Source: Alphaproteobacteria bacterium MarineAlpha11_Bin1
GTDB taxonomy: Bacteria > Pseudomonadota > Alphaproteobacteria > MPNO01 > UBA830
Assembly: GCA_002937455.1 (NCBI GenBank)
Contig: PTJZ01000002.1
Location: 353,365 to 417,364 of the forward strand
Direction: 5' to 3'
Length of the DNA: 64,000 nucleotides
Below are positions 9,531 to 17,774 of the stretch, piece after piece (within the stretch, counting starts at the first letter, position 1; each line of letters opens with the position of its first letter). Position numbers and translations under genes: made by a program. A model generated the notes under the pieces. The model did not search any database. It was not told the origin of the DNA and saw nothing but the letters and a program-made list of their open reading frames with translations.

Positions 9531-10160
9531 ATGACCGATAAACCCATCATTAGTGGGGTAACCCTCGAAGATAATACAATTCCAGCGGGCGCTGGTTGGA
9601 GCCGTGTGCTTAAACGTGGCGAAATGATGCGTATTATTGATCTGGAGGGCAAGCAGGCCGTAGATTTTCTATGCTGGAACGCTAATGATCACGAAGATCG
9701 CTACGCGGCGGCCGATACCATGAAGATCAATGACAAAGGTATCTTCCTTGGCAAGGACACCACTTTATATTCCGTTGGCCTGACGCCCCTATTCACAATC
9801 GTAGAAGATTCCTGCGGCTTCCACGATACTATCGGCGGATGCTGTTCGGCTGATCTGAACAAGTTCCGGTACGATGCGGAAAATGAGACTGGTTGTCGGG
9901 AGAACTTCCTCTCTGAAATGGCAACATACGGTTTGGGCAAGCGCGATATGGCGGCAAACGTGAATTTTTTCATGTATGTACCAGTCGGAAAAGACGGCAA
10001 TATGGATATGGGACCCAGTCTTTCAAAACCAGGGGATTTTGTAGACCTGCGCGCCGATTCAGATGTGCTCGCAATTATTTCCAACTGTCCTCAAATAAAT
10101 AATCCGGTCAATGACTATAACCCGACACCGGTACAAGTAACCGTTTGGCGACCTACCTGA
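9531..10160 (+). CDS. DUF1989 urea-carboxylase-associated family protein
   Basis: A 209-residue protein of the family DUF1989 (urea carboxylase-associated). GEMMRIIDLEGKQAVDFLCWNA, TTLYSVGLTPLFTIVEDSCGFHDTIGGCCSADLN and NCPQINNPVNDYNPTPVQV are the family landmarks, including the C/H-rich metal site. Family members studied in guanidine metabolism form the two-subunit carboxyguanidine deiminase, but here only one copy is present and no carboxylase or allophanate hydrolase is near. It follows the alpha/beta hydrolase closely and is followed by an FKBP gene. A hydrolase or deiminase role in the local pathway is plausible but unproven. Confidence 0.85.
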   Translation: MTDKPIISGVTLEDNTIPAGAGWSRVLKRGEMMRIIDLEGKQAVDFLCWNANDHEDRYAAADTMKINDKGIFLGKDTTLYSVGLTPLFTIVEDSCGFHDTIGGCCSADLNKFRYDAENETGCRENFLSEMATYGLGKRDMAANVNFFMYVPVGKDGNMDMGPSLSKPGDFVDLRADSDVLAIISNCPQINNPVNDYNPTPVQVTVWRPT

Positions 10161-10200
10161 CTTCGTTCTCCAACACCCCCCCAGAAAAAGGAGACGGAAA

Positions 10201-10644
10201 ATGGCTCACGCCGCCAACGGGAATATCGTTCGTATCCACTACACTGGTAAGTTGGCTAATGGCACCGTGTTTGATACCTCGGAAGCCGAAGGGCGGGAAC
10301 CGTTAGGATTTCGCCTCGGGACCAACCAGATTCTGCCAACTCTTGAGGCCGAAATTATTGGTATGGAAGTAGGCGACAAAAAAACTGTCATCGTCAATGT
10401 AGAAAACGCTTACGGGCCACGCCAAAGTAAAGCGATTGAGACGGTTGAACGCAATCAGATTCCAGATGGGGTCGACCTGACGGTCGGCAATAATCTTCAG
10501 GCCGCTGGTTCTGACGGCGAAATCGTCCCGCTACGTGTCATCGCGGCAGACAAAGAAACCGTAACATTAGACTCCAACCATCCCTTAGCGGGTCACGACC
10601 TTACGTTTGATATCGAGCTAGTTGAGATCGTTGAAGAAAGTTGA
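10201..10644 (+). CDS. FKBP-type peptidyl-prolyl cis-trans isomerase (SlyD-like)
   Basis: A 147-residue protein with the SlyD-like order: FKBP half (VRIHYTGKLANGTVFDTSE), insert-in-flap domain (about 70-120) and closing NHPLAGHDLTFDIELVEI. There is no His/Cys-rich tail as in E. coli SlyD. AAGGAG precedes the ATG by about six bases. It is cytosolic, acting as prolyl isomerase and folding helper. It lies 40 bases after the DUF1989 gene and may assist metalloenzymes of the cluster, though such genes are often stand-alone. Confidence 0.9.
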   Translation: MAHAANGNIVRIHYTGKLANGTVFDTSEAEGREPLGFRLGTNQILPTLEAEIIGMEVGDKKTVIVNVENAYGPRQSKAIETVERNQIPDGVDLTVGNNLQAAGSDGEIVPLRVIAADKETVTLDSNHPLAGHDLTFDIELVEIVEES

Positions 10645-11205
10645 TTTCCTTATTGCGAATACGAGCAATTTACTTTCTCTCAGCAATTGACTTTTCATCC
10701 TCTTCGAGCTGATTCCATGACAGGCCCCAATTATGTTTGGGCTGTTATTCAAAGATAATCCATCACCGATGGCTGTTGTACTCTCATTCTTCTCGCGTAA
10801 TAAGCTGATCTGAAAATTCTCTTTTCGGAGACTGTCGGCTTCAATATGGGTAGCCTCATATCCCCACCTCCTTATTTTTTTAGGGCGGAACTATAGGAAC
10901 GTCCCTCATGAGCAGCGTATAGCCGCAGTTTACGACAATTCTACTATAATTTTTTAAATGATCGATTACGTCTTGTCGGGAAAGTTGACCCTATGACAAC
11001 CATGCCGACAAGAAGAAAAAGGCTCTAGAAACCTTATGTATCTGGCTGTTCAGAAATCACGCCTAAGCAGAAATTGCCTTCTGAACGAAGTGTGGGCTCT
11101 CTAAATGATTGGTGGATTCTGTTCCTGCCCCCAAAAATTGCTTCTATTTAACCTACAAAAGTTGCTATCAAGAATTCGAAAATAAATAATCATGGAAGGT
11201 GCATC
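10645..11205. other. Intergenic region without recognised gene
   Basis: 561 bases with no supported coding sequence. A short hairpin around 10723-10743 (CCCAA/TTGGG stem) lies downstream of the FKBP gene but lacks a T-run. The last 20 bases carry the ribosome site of the next small gene. Confidence 0.35.
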
Positions 11206-11394
11206 ATGGCTGGAGACAAGATCAAACTTGAATTTGAGATTAATACGGATTCGAAAAATTTTCTCGAAGGTGTAAAAACCGATTATAGGCTGCCTGACCT
11301 ATCAAAGGCCCTCAGGTGCTTGCTGGATTTCGCGCAGAATGATGGTGATCTGGACCAAATTTTTAAGAAAATACGCTGTAATAGATGTGACTAA
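11206..11394 (+). CDS. Small conserved hypothetical protein with C-terminal CxxC
   Basis: A 62-residue protein with a good ribosome site (GGAAGGTGCATC before ATG). The middle LPDLSKALRCLLDFAQNDGD reads like an amphipathic helix pair of ribbon-helix-helix flavour, and the C-terminus IRCNRCD has a CxxC pair. The highly charged N-terminus has no signal. I do not recognise a named family. The clean start and coherent composition argue for a real gene. Confidence 0.5.
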   Translation: MAGDKIKLEFEINTDSKNFLEGVKTDYRLPDLSKALRCLLDFAQNDGDLDQIFKKIRCNRCD

Positions 11395-11466
11395 CCAAAC
11401 GCCGGCGCCTTGGCCAAATTTCTTATCCCTGACAAGCGGTGATAAAATCGTAGGCATTTTTATGGC

Positions 11467-11850
11467 TTAAGGATAATGCGTTGCACAGAGTTTGTGTCCG
11501 GATAAGTCGCGAACGTATGCAAGGTAAACCTCTCGATCAGCCCCCATTTTTCTCCAACCGGGCGGGTCTTCAATACTCAACCCACCATTAGCGACAGCGG
11601 CATCATGAAATTCCTTTGCTTGCTCCGGAGTTTTACATTTAAACCCCAACGTACCGCCATTTGCTATCGTTGCCGGGCTCCCGTTATTGGGCTTCGTAAC
11701 AATGAATGTAGAAGACGATGTACGATAATAAATTCTCTGTTTCTTCGCATCAAAATCCCCCTCTGGAACACCGATTGTGGACAAAACAGCGTCGTAAAAT
11801 TTTTTGGCCGCCAAGACATCATCCGAACCAATTACAATCTGGGCAAACAT
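11467..11850 (-). CDS. VOC (glyoxalase/bleomycin-resistance) family protein, copy 1
   Basis: A 127-residue single-module VOC protein: strand-helix start FAQIVIGSDDVLAAKKFYDAVL, then TLGFKCKTPEQAKEFHDAA and the ending YLAYVRDLSGHKLCA. It is clearly paralogous by eye to the protein at 13636-14019, of the same length and orientation. Small VOC proteins bind metals and act as dioxygenases, isomerases or binding proteins. The substrate is unknown. Confidence 0.82.
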   Translation of the reverse strand: MFAQIVIGSDDVLAAKKFYDAVLSTIGVPEGDFDAKKQRIYYRTSSSTFIVTKPNNGSPATIANGGTLGFKCKTPEQAKEFHDAAVANGGLSIEDPPGWRKMGADREVYLAYVRDLSGHKLCATHYP

Positions 11851-11993
11851 CCGAGATCCTCTCTTCCTACGTGTATTCCTATACTATAGTCGCATTTTCT
11901 CAGGCATCAGAAATTCACTAAATCATCCTCCGGTTATAAGAATTTATCGACGCGCTGCGTCGGAATTTTGTCACTCCTTCATATATGCCGGGC

Positions 11994-12302
11994 CTAACGG
12001 CGGCTATGCGGATTATTACGCATCAAACGTTTGACATGTAGCGCCCCGCCCAGGGTATTTGCACACGCCATTTTAAAGGCTGTAATGGCGTCTTTGCGAT
12101 TTTTAAATCCAACCGGCCCGACCGTTGTACCAACCATACTTGGATCACATATTATGACAGGTTGAACACTCCTATTTACCAATTCTACTCCATCAGCCTG
12201 TTTTCCATATGCAGCTGCCGGCACTGATCCCGATCCAAAAAATATCGCTGCTGCGATAAGTGCTAAGCCACAAAATACTGCCTTTGGCAAATCGAACTGC
12301 AT
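11994..12302 (-). CDS. Small secreted hypothetical protein
   Basis: 102 residues starting with a basic/hydrophobic signal peptide (about 1-31, ending SVPAAA). The mature part has two cysteines (VIICDPS, FKMACANT) that could form a periplasmic disulfide and a basic tail (LMRNNPHSRR). GGAGG precedes the start. It lies between the two VOC genes on the same strand. No family recognised. Confidence 0.5.
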   Translation of the reverse strand: MQFDLPKAVFCGLALIAAAIFFGSGSVPAAAYGKQADGVELVNRSVQPVIICDPSMVGTTVGPVGFKNRKDAITAFKMACANTLGGALHVKRLMRNNPHSRR

Positions 12303-12576
12303 GCATTACCTCCTTGAAATTGTGGACCTTCTGCAAGCACCTGCATTAACTAGGCCCGAGTTAATTCGTTGTCATCATGCCACCTAAGTCATCAGACCCC
12401 CAGCTCTACATAGTCGGCAATTTTGTAGATTGTACGTTGGCGACAACGCATTGCTCACGTAACGTAATGCGTCTCTTGGCTGGGCCCACGATGGCGGTAC
12501 GTTCTCTACGAAGCCAACGGCACTGAATAGGGCTCAACCGCGAGACTCTATGATTAGGGATATTATCAAAAGGAGG
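12303..12576. other. Intergenic region
   Basis: Divergent spacer between the secreted protein gene and an AT-rich rightward stretch. No gene seen. Confidence 0.3.
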
Positions 12577-12599
12577 TTTCATTTTGGAAATAAGAAAAT

Positions 12600-12827
12600 T
12601 TGGTTTTAAACAATATTTTTTTAGTTAGCGTTGATAATTTTGATGTAATGGAATCTGGTTTAGTTTTAGGAATTAGAAAGCGCCCAAAGAATATTTTTTC
12701 GCTAGAGCTAGCAAAACGCTTTTCCTATTTGAAATCAAATTTTCGCGACGAAAGGAAAAATATATCAGAAAGAGATGCAAGTAATACGAAAGGTATTCTC
12801 GACAAAGAAAGTTTAATTAAGTCTTAA
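12600..12827 (+). CDS. Doubtful small open frame in an AT-rich patch
   Basis: 75 codons from TTG at 12600, or 59 from an internal ATG near 12648. The product is lysine/arginine-rich and not recognisable. The region is markedly AT-richer than its surroundings. A perfect AAAGGAGGT at 12570-12578 lies upstream, but the frame it serves (ATT/TTG near 12580-12583) stops after about 14 codons, so the gene may be frameshifted or the site may serve a leader peptide. Confidence 0.22.
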   Translation: MVLNNIFLVSVDNFDVMESGLVLGIRKRPKNIFSLELAKRFSYLKSNFRDERKNISERDASNTKGILDKESLIKS

Positions 12828-12952
12828 GTATTAAAGTCTTTTACTTTTTAACCGATCACAACGGGAACTGATACCCTGAGCGGAATCAAGATATCAATCC
12901 CAGCCGTCTGTGTGTCCATTTATTTTTGAATTAAGTTACTCAACAGGAACCT

Positions 12953-13603
12953 ATGAACGGAACCAATAATCTCCTGCGAAACCGCATCCTCGACGAACGC
13001 TCGTTCATCCGCCTCGACGAAACACCAGACGAATTATTTTATCATACGCCACGCCTAGTTACCCACATAGATAATGCTGCATGTAGCGCCCTTTCTGACC
13101 ACTACGCTACGCGGCTTCAGGATGGCGACCAAATTTTAGATTTGATGTCCAGCTATGCATCTCACCTGCCTGCCGATTTTTTTCCAAAAGCCGTGATTGG
13201 ACACGGGATGAATGCAGAGGAACTGAGCGCCAATCCTCAACTCCACGAATATTTCATACAGAACCTCAACAAAAATCCCGAGCTACCTCTTGAAGATAAC
13301 AGCTTTGATGCCTGTCTAATCGCGGTTTCCATCCAGTATTTGATCGAGCCAATAAGGATTTTTAAGCAAATAGGACGTATCCTGAGGCCCGATGGCCACC
13401 TAATTATCTCTTTTTCGAACCGAATGTTTCCAACAAAGGCCGTTTCCATCTGGAGATCGCTTGATGACGTTGGCCATCAGAATTATGTTGCGACCTGTGT
13501 CAGGCAATCAGACGAATTTCATTCCATAAAGATTTTAGATCTTTCCCCTACACCGGGTATCGGAGACCCGTTGTTTTCGGTGATAGCGATAAACGCTACC
13601 TAA
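12953..13603 (+). CDS. Class I SAM-dependent methyltransferase-like protein
   Basis: A 216-residue protein of methyltransferase type 11 character. Motif I is atypical: ILDLMSSYASHLP replaces the usual LDlGcGtG glycine-rich loop. Later motifs are recognisable (SFDACLIAVSIQYLIEP, then the post-motif RILRPDGHLIISFSNRMFP). AGGAACCT precedes the ATG. Proteins of this subtype with a serine-rich motif I occur in many proteobacteria with unknown substrates. Confidence 0.72.
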   Translation: MNGTNNLLRNRILDERSFIRLDETPDELFYHTPRLVTHIDNAACSALSDHYATRLQDGDQILDLMSSYASHLPADFFPKAVIGHGMNAEELSANPQLHEYFIQNLNKNPELPLEDNSFDACLIAVSIQYLIEPIRIFKQIGRILRPDGHLIISFSNRMFPTKAVSIWRSLDDVGHQNYVATCVRQSDEFHSIKILDLSPTPGIGDPLFSVIAINAT

Positions 13604-13635
13604 CCAAAATAACTTAGCCCACCGACATTAGGCTA

Positions 13636-14019
13636 TTATTCATTATGTGCAGCGCAGATTTTATGTCCTGAAGGATCTCTAACATAGGCTAGATACATTC
13701 TTCGACCTGACCCATAATCCCGCCAGCCGGGCGGAGCTTCTATACTAACTCCACCATTAGAAACGCCGGCATCATGAAATGCCTTTACCTGTTCCGGTGT
13801 TTCGCATTTAAAAGCCAGAGAACTTCCGTTTGCTGCTTCCGCCATATTGCCGTTTAGAGGTTTGGTTATAATTAGAAGCGCGTCCCGAGTGCGATAATAA
13901 AGGCGTTGTCTCTCCTCGTTAAAATCACCCTCCGGGATTCCGACCATAGCCAACACGGCATCATAAAAGACTTTTGACGCCGCTACATCATTGGAGCCAA
14001 GTACAACGTTTGCGAACAT
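13636..14019 (-). CDS. VOC family protein, copy 2
   Basis: 127 residues, paralogue of the protein at 11467-11850: same start (MFANVVLGSNDVAASKVFYDAVL), EGDF turn, FKCETPEQVKAFHDA helix and YLAYVRDPSGHKICAAH ending. The two share length, strand and most motifs, so they stem from a duplication, with a secreted-protein gene and a methyltransferase now between them. Substrate unknown. Confidence 0.82.
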   Translation of the reverse strand: MFANVVLGSNDVAASKVFYDAVLAMVGIPEGDFNEERQRLYYRTRDALLIITKPLNGNMAEAANGSSLAFKCETPEQVKAFHDAGVSNGGVSIEAPPGWRDYGSGRRMYLAYVRDPSGHKICAAHNE

Positions 14020-14431
14020 ATGACCTCACCTTTTTTGTAATAATTCAGAACCAATTTTACGCATACTCAGGTATTAAACTCCACGCAATCGGAATTCGGG
14101 TTTACATAGTTCGCTCAGGTTTGTCTGGCGGTCCTAACGGGATTTATAATCCAACTAACTTAAAAACCACCAGAAACGAATTATTTCTGACTTTTAATGG
14201 CCTATTTTGTCACGCAGTGTGTGACACATAATGAAAGTCAGACATAAAAATCACGATTTTCTTCTTCGCAACTGCAAGTGGAATATCAACCAAAGATCAC
14301 AGTTCCTTCTGCCAATGCTGTAGGGCGCTCCACCTCCAGCGCCATCAGCCTTTTTATGTTCTTCGCGACAGTTATCGATCAATAGGTCGTCTCCCCAATA
14401 AGGGAAATGATCGCCACAAACCGACAGATAC
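14020..14431. other. Intergenic region
   Basis: About 410 bases without a supported gene. A TGTCAC/GTGACA inverted repeat near 14207-14225 may be the 3' hairpin of the leftward bactofilin transcript, though no T-run follows. Confidence 0.3.
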
Positions 14432-14980
14432 TCATTTTCTGTTCTGGTACTCAGTTTGAGCAGTTGTATCAGAAACGTGTTCATCCAGACGGCTTGGTTC
14501 ATTTTCTCCATTACTCTGCCGGAGAGTTCCTAGAACAACACCACCCTCTTCGACAGCGAGACTTCCATAACTGATTTTTCCCTCTATCTTTCCACTGCTC
14601 TTAACTGACAAACTTTCGACGACTGCGGCTTCACCTGTGAAAGAACCTCCGACAATTAGTGTGTGGCATTCTACTTTTCCGTCGTGAGATCCTTCTGTGG
14701 AAATCTCGACAGTCTTTGCAAAGATCTCCCCATCGGCCGCTCCTTCAAGGATCACACTGTTCGCTTTGATCACTTTCCCAGAGAATGTCACCCCACCGCC
14801 TACGGTGAGGGTATTAGCCCCGTTGGCGGTATGCGTCACCGCCTCTTCCACAATAGAGATCGCCAGCGATGAGGTTTCAACGATATTTAGTGGATCAGGT
14901 CGACTTGTAAGTGATCTCGTCGTCGACTCTTGCGCGATTCTTGACTTCTTGGTGGAGGGCCGGCCAGCTTTCATCAGCAT
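14432..14980 (-). CDS. Bactofilin (polymer-forming cytoskeletal protein)
   Basis: 182 residues. Residues about 50-150 form a bactofilin right-handed beta-helix with regularly repeated strands (TLTVGGGVTFSGKV, SVILEGAADGEIFAKTVEI, TLIVGGSFTGEAAV, SVKSSGKIEGKISYGSL). Both ends are flexible and charged, as in the family. Bactofilins self-assemble into filaments at the inner membrane and organise cell-wall or appendage proteins. The gene starts 12 bases after the stop of a secreted-protein gene on the same strand, implying a two-gene unit. Confidence 0.87.
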   Translation of the reverse strand: MLMKAGRPSTKKSRIAQESTTRSLTSRPDPLNIVETSSLAISIVEEAVTHTANGANTLTVGGGVTFSGKVIKANSVILEGAADGEIFAKTVEISTEGSHDGKVECHTLIVGGSFTGEAAVVESLSVKSSGKIEGKISYGSLAVEEGGVVLGTLRQSNGENEPSRLDEHVSDTTAQTEYQNRK

Positions 14981-14992
14981 GATTGATCCCCC

Positions 14993-15346
14993 TCACTTGA
15001 CCCAGTCACTAGAATTTTCGTCGTCAACGCCAAAGGTCATTCCTGATCGGGCGGGTTCTTCCAACGTTTGGGATTTTACTGCAACAATAGCGACAGGTGG
15101 CTTTAGTTTCTGTATTCCGGTAACAGTTTTTTTCTCTTTTAATTTAGGCGCCGTCATGCTCACTCTATCTATGAGTTCGCCTATACCGTTTTTTCCTATA
15201 ATGTCGAGGGTGGCGTGACTTTTAGTTGCGGGAGGCGCCTCAGATTTTAACGAACCAGATTCAAGTCCATTTATGTCAGTAGTGGAAACGGCGAGCATGC
15301 CGACTGCAGCAATGAGAAACGGTGTCATGGAAATTCTCCTGAACAA
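14993..15346 (-). CDS. Secreted hypothetical protein upstream of bactofilin
   Basis: 117 residues with an N-terminal hydrophobic signal (MTPFLIAAVGMLAVSTT, likely from the second Met). The remainder is polar, Lys/Pro-rich and low in Cys. GGAG lies ahead of the start. Bactofilin neighbours are often periplasmic M23 peptidases, but no such motif is visible here. Function unknown. Co-transcription with the bactofilin is suggested by the 12-base gap. Confidence 0.5.
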   Translation of the reverse strand: MFRRISMTPFLIAAVGMLAVSTTDINGLESGSLKSEAPPATKSHATLDIIGKNGIGELIDRVSMTAPKLKEKKTVTGIQKLKPPVAIVAVKSQTLEEPARSGMTFGVDDENSSDWVK

Positions 15347-15521
15347 ATCACCTCCAATCGAGGTTTATTCAAGAGACAAAACAAGAAAGGCTATTAAGAG
15401 GCAGAAATTTGGCTTTTCTGTGATAATTGCCAAATAGTTTATTTGTTTCGTTCCTCACATCACTTCTATCTAACCAATCCCCTCAATCACCGCCAAAATA
15501 TCTTTAAAAGGGATTTGACCT

Positions 15522-15584
15522 ATGGATGAGTCTCATCAGCCCGATATTCCGGCCCGTCTGAAATTGGCAACATTTAAATTATGA
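15522..15584 (+). CDS. Possible 20-codon upstream ORF coupled to the FAD oxidoreductase
   Basis: ATG at 15522, preceded by AAAGGGATTTGACCT, opens 20 codons (MDESHQPDIPARLKLATFKL) whose TGA overlaps the ATG of the next gene as ATGA. The downstream start has no ribosome site of its own, so coupling through this peptide would explain its translation. A leader role is an inference. Confidence 0.35.
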   Translation: MDESHQPDIPARLKLATFKL

Positions 15585-16888
15585 TTAAAGAAAATATTCC
15601 GACACGGATTACTAGACGTTACTCTGGTGTAGTAGACAAAATTGAGGCGGATATATGCGTCGTCGGATCCGGTGCCGCCGGCTTGTCGGCAGCTCTCGAA
15701 GCAGCGCGAGCCGGCAAAGAGGTGGTGCTTGTAGACGCCGCACCAACCCTCGGCGGCCAAGCGGTGAATTCTATCATTGGCACCTTTTGCGGACTCTACT
15801 CAAATGGGCCGGATATTGTGCGGCTTACATATGGAATTGCAGACGAAATTATAGATTCTCTTATATCCGAGGGCGCGGCAAGATACCTCTCAGCCCGCAA
15901 TTCTATTATCGTTCAATACGACGAGAACAAATTGTCGCGATGGATTGATAAGACAATACGGGCCGCAGGAATAACAGTTCTTCTGGGTTCTATAGTAAGA
16001 GAGGCTCCGGTTCTGGGACGGCGAATCTCGGGCCTTGAAATATCGACAAAGTTTGGAGACGTCCACGTTGATGCTGGCGGATTCGTCGATGCGTCGGGTG
16101 ACGCCACAGTTGCTTGGCATGCGGGTCTTGAGGTTAAAGAACCGGAAAATCCAATTTTTGGTACTCAAATCGTTCTTATCGAAGATTTTGACGAAGTGGC
16201 CGCTGAAGAAATTCATCGTTGGGAAATGGAAGATCGTCTTGCAGAGAAAGCGGACGAATACGGACTTGCACGAAAAGATGGTTTCGTATTTGCCTTTCCC
16301 GGCCACAGGACCGCCCTCGCCAATATGACCCACATACCAACACCGTTAACTCCGATCGGATACGCTAATACGGTATTCTTTGGGCGCGATCAGGCCGAAT
16401 ACCTTCTAAATTTCTTAAGGACCGAATTTCCCGAGGCATATAGCAAGGCTCGGATTAGAACGTACCCTGCACCAGGTGTCCGTCAAAGCAGGTGGATAAA
16501 AGGCAAGCAAAGTTTGACGGCTGATGATGTGCGTGGTGGCAGAATTTTTGACGATACAGTAGCAAGATGTTCCTGGCCGATTGAACTACACGACGACCCC
16601 TCAAAAACCTATTGGGAGGAACTTGGCAACCATCATATCCATGCGGTTCCCCTAGGAGCCTTGCTACCGGTAGGAATTGATAATCTGGTGGCTGCAGGAC
16701 GGTGCATAGACGGAGATACTGTCAGTCTATCTTCTGTTCGCGTAATGGGTCCATGCATAGCGATGGGTGCCGCCGCTGCGCACACACTTATTTTAGCCGG
16801 TGAAGGTAGCACACATCAGATAAAGGCCGATGAACTAAAGAAGAAAATAATCGACAACATAACCCGAAATGACCTATTCGAGGGCTAA
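15581..16888 (+). CDS. FAD-dependent oxidoreductase (FAD_oxidored family)
   Basis: 435 residues. The N-terminal Rossmann motif is DICVVGSGAAGLSAALEAA (25-43), and the family-specific PTLGGQAVNSIIGTFCGLY follows. The C-terminal FAD-contact region is LLPVGIDNLVAAGRCIDGD and ASVRVMGPCIAMG-like. Such proteins oxidise or reduce carbon-carbon or carbon-nitrogen bonds in the cytosol with unknown substrates. It is rightward and faces the TRAP operon tail to tail. Confidence 0.83.
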   Translation: MIKENIPTRITRRYSGVVDKIEADICVVGSGAAGLSAALEAARAGKEVVLVDAAPTLGGQAVNSIIGTFCGLYSNGPDIVRLTYGIADEIIDSLISEGAARYLSARNSIIVQYDENKLSRWIDKTIRAAGITVLLGSIVREAPVLGRRISGLEISTKFGDVHVDAGGFVDASGDATVAWHAGLEVKEPENPIFGTQIVLIEDFDEVAAEEIHRWEMEDRLAEKADEYGLARKDGFVFAFPGHRTALANMTHIPTPLTPIGYANTVFFGRDQAEYLLNFLRTEFPEAYSKARIRTYPAPGVRQSRWIKGKQSLTADDVRGGRIFDDTVARCSWPIELHDDPSKTYWEELGNHHIHAVPLGALLPVGIDNLVAAGRCIDGDTVSLSSVRVMGPCIAMGAAAAHTLILAGEGSTHQIKADELKKKIIDNITRNDLFEG

Positions 16889-16956
16889 AACCTTCTGGCA
16901 AATGCCACTTCTTGATCGGACAGAGATATAGGAGATTTTGTCAAATTCTAGGTTTT

Positions 16957-17715
16957 TCAGAACTCTTCTAGCAAACGACCAAAACCACTAATTTTATCGT
17001 TGATCCCATTGCTTCGCAAAGCTTCCCAATATACTGCAGTCATCACAGCAATAACTGGTTTATTAAGCCAATTTTCCGCCTCTGCCGCTATGTAAGCCAT
17101 AGGCAAATTAGCTCCAAACTGAACGATAGCATCGACATCGTCGCCATCAACTCTGAGCAACGCCTTCCTCAACTCTTGTTCTTCAACGTGAGCAATATTT
17201 ACGGGGCTATCACACGCTAAACATTCGGTACGCAATAGATTGTAACCAAATTCGGAAGCAAATGCTTCCAGATGCGATATTGCTACCGGATAATATGGGC
17301 AAACGATAGCTATGTTCTTGATGTTTCCTAAGACATTTATAGCTGCCGGAAGGGCCGTCGCTGCCTGAGTTACGCCGATACCTTCGGCTCCAGGCCTCGA
17401 TTTGATCCGTTCCTCTATCCTTTTTGCCGGTTTCGAGCCACCACCCCAAATACTTTCTGCAGATATTCCAAGGATCAAGTGATCCGGTTTACAAGTAAGT
17501 ACACGGTCAATTGAATCCTCAATAGCAGCGTCAATTCTAATAATTAATTCGTCAAAATCATCATCGCTCTGAACTGGGTCATCAGGAATATGCATACGCG
17601 ATATATGGTTAGTTACACCCTTGGGTGCGATTGCATCATAATGTGGCTGAACAATTGTATTTGTCGATGGGGTGATTACCCCAAATTTCGCTCTCCACCC
17701 CCAAGCGTCAACCAT
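16957..17715 (-). CDS. Maleate isomerase/arylmalonate-decarboxylase family protein lacking both catalytic cysteines
   Basis: 252 residues of the Asp/Glu racemase superfamily: WRAKFGVITPSTNTIVQPH start, NIAIVCPYYPVAISHLEAF second half and KPVIAVMTAVYWEALRSNGI end. The two loops that carry the catalytic cysteines in maleate isomerase or Asp/Glu racemases here read ILGISAESIWGG and QFGANLPMAYIA, with no Cys in either. It may therefore be a decarboxylase-like or non-catalytic relative. It lies 60 bases downstream of the TRAP permease on the same strand, so it probably acts on the imported carboxylate. Confidence 0.75.
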   Translation of the reverse strand: MVDAWGWRAKFGVITPSTNTIVQPHYDAIAPKGVTNHISRMHIPDDPVQSDDDFDELIIRIDAAIEDSIDRVLTCKPDHLILGISAESIWGGGSKPAKRIEERIKSRPGAEGIGVTQAATALPAAINVLGNIKNIAIVCPYYPVAISHLEAFASEFGYNLLRTECLACDSPVNIAHVEEQELRKALLRVDGDDVDAIVQFGANLPMAYIAAEAENWLNKPVIAVMTAVYWEALRSNGINDKISGFGRLLEEF

Positions 17716-17774
17716 TTAATATATACCTTTCAGCAGTTTAATTGTTTCTATCTCTCGGGCTTAAATTAGATTAA

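Noticed and set aside
14251..14511. 86-codon frame antiparallel-free but overlapping the bactofilin end
   Set aside because: Shares strand with the bactofilin in another frame and has random composition.
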